From contig SLMV01000036.1 in assembly GCA_007133365.1 (NCBI GenBank), positions 1 to 23,988 on the forward strand: a DNA stretch of 23,988 bases. The letters are read 5' to 3'. The notes under the pieces are model-generated. The model was given only the letters and a program-made list of their open reading frames with translations, searched no databases and was not told where the DNA came from. This stretch comes from Clostridia bacterium. GTDB lineage: Bacteria; Bacillota; Sulfobacillia; SLMV01. Of the stretch, positions 15,818 through 23,246 are shown piece after piece. The position numbers and the translations under genes are program-made. How positions within the stretch are numbered: position 1 is the first letter of the stretch; each line of letters starts with the position of its first letter.

Positions 15818-16526
15818 TCCTGGAATGCGCATTCGGTTTCAGATTCGAATAGCACCGTGGGTTCGCTGGATTTCTCATCTGGAGTATTTACGGATGCTAA
15901 CCCGTGCGTTACGACGAACCGGTGTTCCCCTTCGATATAGTGAAGGCTACAATCCACACCTACGATTGTCTTTTGCCAGTGCGCGGCCCGTGGGTTTGGC
16001 GAGCGATGCCGAACATGTGGACGTTTTGACCAAGGAACCGGTCGATCCCGAAGGTTTTGGTCAGGTTTTGGACCGGAGCCTGCCATCCGGGTTTTCGGTG
16101 GTGAAGGCAAAAGCAGTGGACCCGGCCGGGCCGAGTCTGGCTTCGAAAGTCAATGCGGCCCGTTATCGCTTCGTCTATCGGATGGCGAACTCGGACGTTT
16201 CATTATGGGAGCGCGCAATCGAAGACGTGCGGGGTGCTTATGAACTCAGAATCATTCGCACTAGACGGAAAAAGCCACCGAGAGAAATCGATTTGAAACC
16301 GCATCTATACCGTGTTTCGGTGGAAGCGAAAACCCAAGATCAGATCTGGATCCTGGCCGATATGGCAAGCGGGAGTCATTTTAACGTCCGACCCGAAGAA
16401 TTCGATCAAGTGCTCCGACGATTCCTCCCGTGTTCGCTAGGGCCTGACATCCGGTGTTTGCTTATTCATCGGTTGGATTTATATCGTCGCTGTAATGATT
16501 TGGAAATTAAAGTTTGGTGTTTATGA
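15810..16526 (+). CDS. DUF2344 / TIGR03936 radical-SAM-linked protein
   Basis: A 238-residue protein. The N-terminal half carries the family signature SHLEYLRMLTRALRRTGVPL followed by YSEGYNPHLRLSFASARPVG, seen in proteins encoded directly after TIGR03960 radical SAM genes (and sometimes fused to them). ATG 15810 is chosen because GAGGTGG lies just upstream at 15798-15804 and it overlaps the preceding stop by 8 bases, a coupling arrangement; the longer frame from 15621 is inside the neighbour. The function is unknown. Linkage to RNase G and ribosomal protein genes has led to the idea of a role in RNA or translation, which is inference. Confidence 0.88.
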   Translation: MSDPGMRIRFQIRIAPWVRWISHLEYLRMLTRALRRTGVPLRYSEGYNPHLRLSFASARPVGLASDAEHVDVLTKEPVDPEGFGQVLDRSLPSGFSVVKAKAVDPAGPSLASKVNAARYRFVYRMANSDVSLWERAIEDVRGAYELRIIRTRRKKPPREIDLKPHLYRVSVEAKTQDQIWILADMASGSHFNVRPEEFDQVLRRFLPCSLGPDIRCLLIHRLDLYRRCNDLEIKVWCL

Positions 16527-16558
16527 AGTCGCTAGTGTTTTCTGGGAGTTGAGAAAAA

Positions 16559-18238
16559 ATGAAAAAGGAGATCCTCGTTAATGTGGATCAAGAAGATGTG
16601 CGCGTTGCGATCATGGAGAACGACGTGCTCGTGGAACTTTACGTCGAGCGCCCCTTAGCGCAGCGGTTGGAAGGCAATATTTATAAAGGAAAAGTTGAGA
16701 ATGTCTTGCCGGGTATGGAAGCATGTTTCGTTGATCTTGACCTTGAGCGTAACGGTTTCTTGTACGTCGATGATGCGCATCCTGCCCTTCCTGATGAAGT
16801 GCCGAAAAAGCCGAAAGGGCGAAACCCCGCCATCAGTCAGTTGGTGCAGCCGGGTCAGGAAATCATGGTTCAGATTGTCAAAGAACCCGGTGGGAGCAAA
16901 GGGGCCCGGGTAACCCGCCAGGTGACCCTTCCGGGGCGTTATTTTGTGCTGATGCCGGTGGTGGACTATGTCGGGGTTTCGCGGCGCATCGCCGATGAAA
17001 GTGAGCGGAAACGGTTGCGAGAAATGGCCTTTGAGCTGAAGCCGGAGGGCTATGGATTGATTGTCCGGACGGTTGCAGAGGGCAAGAAGAAGAAGGAACT
17101 CGAAGATGACGTGCAGTTTCTGTTAAAGCAGTGGCGCGAGATTGAGAAGAAAAATGAAAATGTCAAAGCGCCTGCCCTTTTGTATCGGGATCAAGGGCTC
17201 AGCTATCAGGTCCTTCGCGATTGTTTTGATCAGGAAGTGAATACCGTCTGGGTGGATGATCAAACGGAATTTGAGAAGATACTCGGCCTACTCAATGTCA
17301 TGGCACCCCGGATGAAGAAGCGGGTGAAGAAATATCGTGGCCATCTCTTCGATGACCGAGGACTAGAGCGAGAAATTGAGAAGGCGGTGGAACGGAGGGC
17401 TTGGCTAAAGTGCGGAGGTTATCTCATTATTGACCGTACCGAAGCGCTGACGTCGATCGATGTCAATACGGGGCGTTATGTGGGGGCGGATGAGTTGGAG
17501 AAGACGGTGTTCAAAACCAATCTAGAAGCCGCCCAGGAAATTGGTCGCCAACTTCGCCTACGGGATATTGGCGGAATCATTATCATTGATTTCATCGACA
17601 TGGAATCCAGCCGACATCGAAAACGGGTGGTCAAAGAGCTGGAGAAGGTCCTGGCGCGGGATAAGACGAAAGCCACTGTTTTAGGACTTACCCAACTGGG
17701 CTTGGTGGAAATGACCCGCAAGAAGGGGAAACAAAGCCTCGATGAATATCTCCTCAAACCTTGCCCTTATTGTGAGGGCAGTGGACGCGTAATGTCGGAA
17801 CAGACCATGAGCCGACGGGTGCGAAACGAGATCAAACGCACTTTCGAAGGATCCCAGGCTGAGGCGGTATTGGTGGAGGTTCATCCGAGCGTCGCGGCGG
17901 TCCTAATTGGGGCGGGTGGGAGTAACCTGCGGAAGATCGAGCAAGACTTGGGGCGAAGTGTATACGTCCGTGGCGCGGAATCCTGCCACATGGAAGAGAT
18001 GAAAGTGATTGCCAGTGGCGGCCGTTCGGAGGTGGAGGATCAAGCGCTACCCGTTCAAGAAGGCGAGATTCGTGAAGTCTTGGTGGAGGAGGCTCATGTG
18101 GCCAATGAGAAGGATGGCATTGCCCGGGTTGAGGGGTACGTGCTGGATATCGAATCGGGCGGAAAGTACGTGGGGAAAAGGGTCCAGGTTGAGATTATCA
18201 AGACGTTTCGCACCTACGCCAAAGCAAAGCTTTGTTAA
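16559..18238 (+). CDS. rng: ribonuclease G/E
   Basis: A 559-residue endoribonuclease of the RNase E/G family acting on single-stranded AU-rich RNA in rRNA maturation and mRNA decay. The S1 domain lies near residues 35-125. The catalytic metal-binding aspartates are Asp301 (in TSIDVNTG) and Asp344 (in IIIIDFIDM), and the zinc-link is C-P-Y-C at 402-405 (CPYCEGSG), all as in Escherichia coli RNase E/G. The last 60 residues (HVANEKDGIARVEGYVLDIE...) form a TRAM-like extension seen in Firmicute and cyanobacterial types. Start ATG 16559, with GGGAG about 12 bases upstream; the frame has a second start option close by. Follows the DUF2344 gene by 32 bases. Confidence 0.95.
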   Translation: MKKEILVNVDQEDVRVAIMENDVLVELYVERPLAQRLEGNIYKGKVENVLPGMEACFVDLDLERNGFLYVDDAHPALPDEVPKKPKGRNPAISQLVQPGQEIMVQIVKEPGGSKGARVTRQVTLPGRYFVLMPVVDYVGVSRRIADESERKRLREMAFELKPEGYGLIVRTVAEGKKKKELEDDVQFLLKQWREIEKKNENVKAPALLYRDQGLSYQVLRDCFDQEVNTVWVDDQTEFEKILGLLNVMAPRMKKRVKKYRGHLFDDRGLEREIEKAVERRAWLKCGGYLIIDRTEALTSIDVNTGRYVGADELEKTVFKTNLEAAQEIGRQLRLRDIGGIIIIDFIDMESSRHRKRVVKELEKVLARDKTKATVLGLTQLGLVEMTRKKGKQSLDEYLLKPCPYCEGSGRVMSEQTMSRRVRNEIKRTFEGSQAEAVLVEVHPSVAAVLIGAGGSNLRKIEQDLGRSVYVRGAESCHMEEMKVIASGGRSEVEDQALPVQEGEIREVLVEEAHVANEKDGIARVEGYVLDIESGGKYVGKRVQVEIIKTFRTYAKAKLC

Positions 18239-18239
18239 T

Positions 18240-18256
18240 GGTCAAAAGGTTTGACC
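18240..18256. repeat. 17-bp perfect dyad on the rplU promoter -35
   Basis: GGTCAAA-AGG-TTTGACC, two 7-base arms around 3 bases, starting one base after the rng stop codon. The right arm contains the whole -35 hexamer TTGACC (18251-18256). No T-run follows, so it is not a conventional rng terminator. It could bind a regulator or fold at the 3' end of the rng message. Confidence 0.6.
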
Positions 18257-18279
18257 CTTAAGAGGGCCTGTGCTACAAT
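18251..18279 (+). promoter_or_regulatory. sigma-A type promoter for rplU
   Basis: -35 TTGACC (18251-18256, 5 of 6) and -10 TACAAT (18274-18279, 5 of 6), spaced 17 bp. Transcription should start near 18286, giving an approximately 95-base leader before rplU. Confidence 0.75.
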
Positions 18280-18285
18280 GAACTG

Positions 18286-18382
18286 CGTCTGATACGGGTG
18301 CGCTGTGGGTATTATTGTTTTTTTATTAGGGGAGGCCCGTGATATTTTCACGTCCCCCAAAAGGTCTCGGTGAGAGGTGAGC
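18286..18382 (+). promoter_or_regulatory. probable L21 (rplU) leader with hairpin
   Basis: Between the promoter and rplU lies an approximately 95-base leader with a hairpin at about 18329-18358: GGGG...CGTGA, loop, TCACG...CCCCC, preceded by a T-rich tract. Position and a hairpin next to the start fit the known ribosomal protein L21 leader of Firmicutes, where the ribosomal protein is thought to feed back on its own operon. I did not align it to that family, so the identity is inference from context. Confidence 0.45.
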
Positions 18383-18712
18383 ATGTTGAGTGATTTTGCC
18401 ATAATTGAAACGGGTGGCAAGCAGTACCGTGTTGCCCCTGGTGATGTGATTCGAGTTGAGATGCTACCAGAAGAAGAGCGAGAGACGGTGACATTTGAGC
18501 GCGTCCTTTTGATGCGTCAGGATGACGAATTACGGGTTGGACGTCCGACGGTCGAGGGAGCCCAAGTCAACGGTCGTGTTCTCGCCCAAGGCAAAGACAA
18601 AAAGGTTACCGTGTTCAAGTACAAACCCAAAGTTCGGTATCGTATCCATCGGGGTCATCGCCAGCGGTTTACTGACGTTCAAATTGAGGATTTTGAAACT
18701 GAAGCAGGCTGA
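18383..18712 (+). CDS. rplU: 50S ribosomal protein L21
   Basis: A 109-residue protein beginning MLSDFAIIETGGKQYRVAPGD, the standard L21 N-terminus, and ending with the RNA-binding KYKPKVRYRIHRGHRQRFTDVQIEDF. L21 binds 23S rRNA in the large subunit. The ATG at 18383 is taken; GAGAGG lies at 18372-18377. A GTG at 18377 is in frame but is part of that ribosome site. It is the first gene of rplU-prp-rpmA, an arrangement kept in nearly all Firmicutes. Confidence 0.97.
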   Translation: MLSDFAIIETGGKQYRVAPGDVIRVEMLPEEERETVTFERVLLMRQDDELRVGRPTVEGAQVNGRVLAQGKDKKVTVFKYKPKVRYRIHRGHRQRFTDVQIEDFETEAG

Positions 18713-18717
18713 GATCC

Positions 18718-19053
18718 GTGATTGAGATTCGGTTTTTTCGGAGCGTGAAGGGGTGGCTCGGGTTTTGCGTCACCGGTCATGCTGGTTTCGCTGATCACGG
18801 AGACGATGTGGTATGTGCCGCGGTCTCGACTTTGACGCAGGCGGCAGTATTAGGAGTCGAAGACGTGATCCAATATCCGTCGCACATGGAATGCGAATCG
18901 GGAAGACTCGTGTTGACCCTAAAACCCGATGACAGTTTTGAGTGGTCAAAGGTTCAAGTTATTTTGGAGACAACGTATCAAGCGCTTATGAATATCCAAC
19001 AACAGTATCCCAATTGGGTAACGCTGATGACCGATGGACCAGGAGGTGAATGA
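18718..19053 (+). CDS. prp: ribosomal-processing cysteine protease Prp
   Basis: A 111-residue protein (YsxB/Prp family) encoded between rplU and rpmA. Prp removes the N-terminal extension of ribosomal protein L27 in Firmicutes. The catalytic dyad is visible as His21 and Cys33 in GHAGFADHGDDVVCAAVS, at almost exactly the positions known for the Staphylococcus aureus enzyme. Start GTG 18718; the ribosome site is weak. The gene begins 5 bases after rplU and ends 1 base before the rpmA start, with the AGGAGGTGA of rpmA inside its last codons. Confidence 0.93.
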   Translation: MIEIRFFRSVKGWLGFCVTGHAGFADHGDDVVCAAVSTLTQAAVLGVEDVIQYPSHMECESGRLVLTLKPDDSFEWSKVQVILETTYQALMNIQQQYPNWVTLMTDGPGGE

Positions 19054-19054
19054 A

Positions 19055-19363
19055 ATGCGATGGATGGATCTTCAATTATTTGCTCATAAAAAAGCAGGCG
19101 GTAGCTCTCGCAACGGACGTGACAGTAATGCGAGTTATCTTGGTGTCAAAGCGTTTGGCGGTCAGGAAGTAAAGGCGGGCAGCATTATTGTTCGTCAGCG
19201 AGGCACCCGTATTCATCCCGGCGAGAACGTCGGGATCGGCAGCGACGACACTTTGTTTGCCAAAGCAGACGGTATGGTTCATTTTCGACGTCGCGGCCGT
19301 GACCGGAAGGTTGTTGATGTTCTCACCGAGGAGCTTATAGCGCTGCAGGCCGGCGACAATTAG
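19055..19363 (+). CDS. rpmA: 50S ribosomal protein L27 with Prp-cleavable N-terminus
   Basis: A 102-residue protein with the L27 core AHKKAGGSSRNGRDSNASYLG through VHFRRRGRDRKVVDV. The first nine residues, MRWMDLQLF, resemble the LQFF-type extension that Prp removes, with cleavage expected between Phe9 and Ala10, so that the mature N-terminus can reach the peptidyl transferase centre. ATG 19055 is chosen with AGGAGGTGA at 19041-19049. The neighbouring prp gene supports the processing model. Confidence 0.96.
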   Translation: MRWMDLQLFAHKKAGGSSRNGRDSNASYLGVKAFGGQEVKAGSIIVRQRGTRIHPGENVGIGSDDTLFAKADGMVHFRRRGRDRKVVDVLTEELIALQAGDN

Positions 19364-19395
19364 CGCCGAGTGTTGCATGAATCGGAGTGGTGCTC

Positions 19396-20676
19396 TTGTT
19401 CATTGACAGGGGCAAGATATTCGTAAAAGGTGGCGACGGCGGTGATGGTGTCGTTTCTTTCCGCCGCGAAAAGCACATTCCCAAAGGCGGTCCCGACGGT
19501 GGCGATGGGGGCGCCGGAGGGGATGTTGTTTTAGTGGTGAATGAGCGGCTCTCAACCCTTAGTTCGCTGCGAGATCGGCGCCATTTCCTAGCAGAGAACG
19601 GGGTGCCGGGAGGGCCCAAGCGACAGCGTGGCAGTCAGGGGGATCGCCTCGAAATACAGGTTCCTCCGGGAACCATTGTCCGCGATGAAGACGACTACCT
19701 GCTCGCTGATCTGGTTGCGGACGGGCAGCGCGAGGTGGTGGCCCGGGGGGGACGTGGAGGACGTGGAAACGCCCGCTTTGCGTCATCTCGGCATCGCACA
19801 CCGCAATTTCGTGAGCTCGGCGAGCCCGGGGAAGAAAAATGGATCGTGCTGGAATTGAAACTTCTTGCCGATGTGGGATTGGTCGGGCTTCCAAACGCGG
19901 GAAAATCAACCTTGCTATCGGCCATTTCTGCCGCCAAACCTACCATTGCTGACTATCCGTTTACAACCTTGCGTCCGAAACTCGGTGTGGTTCGCTTAGA
20001 CTACGAACGTTCGTTTGTCGTGGCGGATTTACCGGGTCTGATAGAAGGCGCCCACGAAGGCATTGGATTGGGAATTGATTTTTTGCGTCATGTGGAGCGA
20101 ACGCAAGTTTTGCTGCACGTGGTCGACTTGGCCGATCCGGCGGGACGAGACCCCGTGGAGTCGCTCGAAGAGATTGAGGAAGAATTGAATGCCTATGATC
20201 CGGCACTTGCTCAACGACCCCGGATCGTCGTGGGGAACAAAATTGATGCGCTTGGTGATTCAAATCAGCAGGATTTGTTCATCGAGAAGATCCGCGAACG
20301 TGGTTTGCCAGTCTTTACGATTTCTGCGGTCTCAAAGGAAGGAATTAAACCGCTTTTGGAGACAACGTGGGCGTTGTTGGAAGAGGCTCGAAAGAAGCCT
20401 AAGGAAACCCTCGACGAGCCTAAGGGGTATCGGGTGTATCGCCCCGAGGGTGAAAAGGAGACACGCGTTGTTTCTGCGGATGGTGTCTGGATCGTTCGTG
20501 ATCCTCGGTTTGAGCGTTGGGTAGCCATGACAGACTTGGAGAACACCGATGCATTGTTCCATTTAAATCGGCGACTTCGTCGAGCTGGTTTGTATGATAA
20601 GCTGCGCGAGGCCGGGGTAAAAGAAGGCGATGTGATTCGAATTGGTTCGGTTGAATTTGAATATGAAGACGAATGA
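19396..20676 (+). CDS. obgE: GTPase Obg (ribosome assembly)
   Basis: A 426-residue GTPase involved in 50S assembly and growth or stress control. The glycine-rich Obg fold begins right at the N-terminus (KIFVKGGDGGDGVVSF). The G domain has the P-loop GLPNAGKST at 164-172, DLPGLIEGAHEGIGLG (G3 and switch 2), NKID at 281-284 and SAV as G5. The C-terminal OCT domain covers roughly the last 75 residues (YRVYRPEGEKE to the acidic end). The TTG at 19396 gives the canonical MFIDRGK start with GGAG 8 bases upstream; GTG 19387 or 19390 would add two or three residues. It follows rpmA and precedes nadD by 12 bases. Confidence 0.96.
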   Translation: MFIDRGKIFVKGGDGGDGVVSFRREKHIPKGGPDGGDGGAGGDVVLVVNERLSTLSSLRDRRHFLAENGVPGGPKRQRGSQGDRLEIQVPPGTIVRDEDDYLLADLVADGQREVVARGGRGGRGNARFASSRHRTPQFRELGEPGEEKWIVLELKLLADVGLVGLPNAGKSTLLSAISAAKPTIADYPFTTLRPKLGVVRLDYERSFVVADLPGLIEGAHEGIGLGIDFLRHVERTQVLLHVVDLADPAGRDPVESLEEIEEELNAYDPALAQRPRIVVGNKIDALGDSNQQDLFIEKIRERGLPVFTISAVSKEGIKPLLETTWALLEEARKKPKETLDEPKGYRVYRPEGEKETRVVSADGVWIVRDPRFERWVAMTDLENTDALFHLNRRLRRAGLYDKLREAGVKEGDVIRIGSVEFEYEDE

Positions 20677-20688
20677 CGGGACCGCCTT

Positions 20689-21306
20689 ATGATGCGCATG
20701 GGAGTCATGGGCGGGACTTTCGATCCTATTCATTATGGTCACTTGGTGACCGCCGAATCCGCTTATGAGAGCTTTCATTTGGATCATGTTCAGTTCGTTC
20801 CAGTCGGAACTCCACCCCATAAGGATGAAGAAGTGCTGACGCCGGCGCGACATCGCTTGGCGATGACCCGGCTGGCGGTGACCAACAACCCCCATTTTGT
20901 CGCGTCGTCAGTTGAGGTCGAGCGCCCGGGTGCTTCCTACACTATTGATACCATGCGTTATTTTCATGAACAGTATGGACCCGATGTGGAATTATTCTTC
21001 ATAACGGGTGTCGATGCAATCATGGAGATTCCAAACTGGAATAATGCGAAGGGGTTATTCGAGCTTTGCACCTTTATTGCCGCCACCCGGCCCGGGTATT
21101 CGGTCGAGCGGTTCCAGGCCTTTTTGAGTGAATTGACCCCTCGCCGTCGACGAAAGATCAAGACGCTCGAAGTGCCCGCTCTGGCTATTTCGTCCACGGA
21201 TTTGCGTCGCCGCGTCCGAGAAGGTCGAAGCATCAAATATCTTGTCCCTGATTTGGTGGAACATTATATCGCGGATCACGGTCTTTACCGGAAAAGCAGC
21301 AATTAA
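20689..21306 (+). CDS. nadD: nicotinate-nucleotide adenylyltransferase
   Basis: A 205-residue enzyme that adenylates nicotinate mononucleotide in NAD synthesis. The nucleotidyltransferase signature GGTFDPIHYGHL has the H-x-G-H at His15 to His18, and the C-terminal ISSTDLRRRVREGRSIKYLVPD carries the ISSTxxR motif. The protein begins MMRMGVMGG; ATG 20689, 20692 or 20698 could each be the start and no strong ribosome site decides. The obgE-nadD order is the Firmicute norm, but yqeK, which commonly follows nadD, is absent. Confidence 0.94.
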   Translation: MMRMGVMGGTFDPIHYGHLVTAESAYESFHLDHVQFVPVGTPPHKDEEVLTPARHRLAMTRLAVTNNPHFVASSVEVERPGASYTIDTMRYFHEQYGPDVELFFITGVDAIMEIPNWNNAKGLFELCTFIAATRPGYSVERFQAFLSELTPRRRRKIKTLEVPALAISSTDLRRRVREGRSIKYLVPDLVEHYIADHGLYRKSSN

Positions 21307-21451
21307 TTGTCCGAGGTAGCGCTGATGGTAGCGATTCTCCGTCGGTGAGTAGGGACGGGTGTTGGGGTCAAGACGATTCAGAATATGGTAAAATGGGACC
21401 ACAAATTGCGAGGATAAAGAAATGGAATTCCGATTTAAAGGAGCCGCCTAA
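21307..21451 (+). promoter_or_regulatory. nadD-LCP intergenic region with weak promoter-like sequence
   Basis: An A-rich stretch holds TAAAAT (21389-21394) and TATGGT (21384-21389), either of which could be a -10; the only -35-like sequence is TTGGGG at 21362-21367, 16 bp from TATGGT. The next gene has a strong ribosome site AAAGGAG (21437-21443). I see no terminator after nadD. Confidence 0.3.
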
Positions 21452-22741
21452 ATGAGCACATGTACCCCTAATGGTAAGCGGAATCGACGCATGAATTGGC
21501 GTCGCATCCTTTTGACGAGTGCGCTGGCCTTGTTTTTGGTCGCGTTCTTTGCCGTGGCGTCCGTGTACGTTTTTCTTTCGGGTTTGGCACCCGAGGAAAA
21601 TGGCGAAGATAACTCCGGCTTAAAGGAGCTGCCCCAGCCGGAACCCGATGCGCGCATTCACGTATTGGTGATGGGAATTGATGCGGACGATGTCATAAAT
21701 GGTGGGGGGAACAGTGCTCGTTCGGATACCCTATTTCTCGTGACGTTTGATCCTTTGACCAAGGAGTCCAGTGTTTTGTTTTTGCCAAGGGATACCCGAG
21801 TGGACATTCCCGGCCGGAACGAGCCGGAAAAGTTGGCGCATGCTCATGCCTATGGGGGCCCGGAGCGTGTCATTGAAACCGTTACGAATTTTTTGGATGT
21901 ACCCATCCACTATTATGCGCGGGTGGATTTTTCCGCATTTGTGGGCGTTATTGACGTTCTCGGTGGTGTCACGCTAGATGTCGAAGAGTACATGTATTAT
22001 GAGGATCCCACCCAAAATCTATATATCGATATCCCTCCGGGCACCCACGAGATGGATGGTGAGACGGCCCTGAAATTTGTTCGCTATCGAAATGGTTCGG
22101 ATATCGATCGTATTGGGCGACAAAAGGATTTCCTCCGGGCGTTATTCGATGAGATGCTGCAGATCCAGACGGTCACCAAAATACCGGCATTGGCAAGTAA
22201 GGTGACCAACCATGTTGATACCAATATGCCGCCTGCGCGAATCATCTCCCTATCGCAGTTTGCGTCATCGATGTCGGGTGATGACCTGACCATCGATTTG
22301 CTCCCGGGCCGAGCGGGTTATCTAAACGGCATTAGCTATTGGTTTACGGATCAAGAAGAGATAGAGGAGCTAATCGAAGCGTTGGTTTTGGGCATTCGAC
22401 GCCCGGAGAATGAAGGGATTAGTGTTGCCGTTTACAATGGTGGTGGGATTCCGGGTGCGGCATCTGACGTTGCTCGAAGGCTCGAAAGGCTCGGCTACTT
22501 TATCGCCGAAATTGGCGATGCGGAGGATCTTGGGGATGATCGTTATTCGCAAACCCGGGTTGAAATCTGCCCGGAGACGGATCCGTTTCACGGGAAACAC
22601 ATGGTACGGGTTTTAAATGTCATCATGAGTGAAGGTGAATCGGCCGAGCTGTACACAATACGTGAAGGCACAATAGGTGTTGATGGACCCGTGATGTTAG
22701 CCATTTATGTTGGTGAAGATTATCAAGGGCTTGCCCGGTGA
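21452..22741 (+). CDS. LytR-CpsA-Psr (LCP) wall-polymer ligase
   Basis: A 429-residue membrane protein: short basic cytoplasmic tail, one membrane segment (about 19-43, ILLTSALALFLVAFFAVASV), then an extracellular LCP domain at about 70-245 and a LytR_C domain at about 322-425 (ISVAVYNGGGIPGAASDVARRLERLGY). LCP enzymes transfer anionic or capsular polymers from lipid carriers to peptidoglycan. Typical LCP residues are seen: RSDTLFLVTFDP, FLPRDTRVDIPG, and FVRYRNGSDIDRIGRQKDFLRA with the Arg/Asp pattern that binds the pyrophosphate. Start ATG 21452 with AAAGGAG upstream. Placement between nadD and rsfS is seen in several clostridial genomes. Confidence 0.9.
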   Translation: MSTCTPNGKRNRRMNWRRILLTSALALFLVAFFAVASVYVFLSGLAPEENGEDNSGLKELPQPEPDARIHVLVMGIDADDVINGGGNSARSDTLFLVTFDPLTKESSVLFLPRDTRVDIPGRNEPEKLAHAHAYGGPERVIETVTNFLDVPIHYYARVDFSAFVGVIDVLGGVTLDVEEYMYYEDPTQNLYIDIPPGTHEMDGETALKFVRYRNGSDIDRIGRQKDFLRALFDEMLQIQTVTKIPALASKVTNHVDTNMPPARIISLSQFASSMSGDDLTIDLLPGRAGYLNGISYWFTDQEEIEELIEALVLGIRRPENEGISVAVYNGGGIPGAASDVARRLERLGYFIAEIGDAEDLGDDRYSQTRVEICPETDPFHGKHMVRVLNVIMSEGESAELYTIREGTIGVDGPVMLAIYVGEDYQGLAR

Positions 22742-22758
22742 AGGAGGCGATATAGGAC

Positions 22759-23109
22759 TTGACTTCAGAGGAGAAGGTGGAACAGATTTTTCGTATCTGT
22801 GAAGATCGCAAGGCGTTGGACATCGTGGTATTGGATGTTCGGAAGTTGACCTTGATCACGGATTTCTTTTTGATTTGCCATGGGACCTCGCGAATTCACA
22901 TTGATGCCATTGTTGATCATATCAGCCGCAATCTTAAGGCATGGGATGAAAGTTTTCGCATTGAAGGAACTGAGGTAGGCGGTTGGGTCATGATTGACTG
23001 TGGGGATGTTTTGGTTAATGTGTTTTCGCAGGAAGAGCGAGAGTATTATGGTTTGGAGCGACTCTGGGGCGACGCTGAAGCGGTCGCTTTGGCCGAATCG
23101 AGCAGTTGA
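22759..23109 (+). CDS. rsfS: ribosome silencing factor RsfS
   Basis: A 116-residue protein of the RsfS/Iojap family, which binds L14 on the 50S subunit and blocks subunit joining when nutrients are scarce. Signatures: IVVLDVRKLTLITDFFLICHGTS, then IEGTEVGGWVMIDCGDVLVNVFSQEEREYYGLERLWGDA. Start TTG 22759 lies 11 bases after AAGGAGG (22741-22747), slightly long spacing but the only reasonable choice. Adjacent to the LCP gene (17 bases). In many relatives leuS follows rsfS; here a tRNA gene and an inserted element do. Confidence 0.96.
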   Translation: MTSEEKVEQIFRICEDRKALDIVVLDVRKLTLITDFFLICHGTSRIHIDAIVDHISRNLKAWDESFRIEGTEVGGWVMIDCGDVLVNVFSQEEREYYGLERLWGDAEAVALAESSS

Positions 23110-23125
23110 TCAACGAAAACGTATC

Positions 23126-23154
23126 TTGACGTTATAAAGCATCGTCCTTATAAT
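23126..23154 (+). promoter_or_regulatory. strong promoter for tRNA-Ala
   Basis: -35 TTGACG (23126-23131, 5 of 6), 17-bp spacer, perfect -10 TATAAT (23149-23154). The start of transcription is expected near 23161, 13 bases before the mature tRNA. This is the best promoter match in the window. Confidence 0.8.
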
Positions 23155-23160
23155 AAGGAC
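23144..23160. repeat. 17-bp perfect dyad covering the tRNA promoter -10
   Basis: GTCCTTA-TAA-TAAGGAC, 7-base arms around 3 bases, with the -10 hexamer inside and its right end at the predicted start of transcription. The stop codon of the minus-strand integrase reading frame (TAA at 23150-23148) also lies in it. Confidence 0.6.
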
Positions 23161-23173
23161 TGCAATATGAAGT

Positions 23174-23246
23174 GGGGCGGTAGCTCAGCTGGGAGAGCGC
23201 ATGAATGGCATTCATGAGGCCGAGGGTTCGAACCCCTCTCGCTCCA
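23174..23246 (+). tRNA. tRNA-Ala (anticodon GGC)
   Basis: A complete 73-base cloverleaf: acceptor GGGGCGG with TCGCTCC (two G-T pairs), D arm GCTC/GAGC, anticodon stem CATGA/TCATG with loop ATGGCAT giving anticodon GGC, five-base variable loop, T arm GAGGG-TTCGAAC-CCCTC, discriminator A. The anticodon reads GCC and, by wobble, GCU alanine codons. CCA is not encoded (CAA follows). It has its own promoter and terminator, and its 3' end is the likely attachment site of the element to the right. Confidence 0.96.

Noticed and set aside
15619..16110. 163-codon minus-strand frame across the radical-SAM/DUF2344 junction
   Set aside because: Antisense to two clear family proteins, no ribosome site, no recognisable motif.
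18961..20368. 15-base direct repeat TTTTGGAGACAACGT in prp and obgE
   Set aside because: Both copies encode Leu-Glu-Thr-Thr within unrelated conserved genes; chance similarity of coding sequence.
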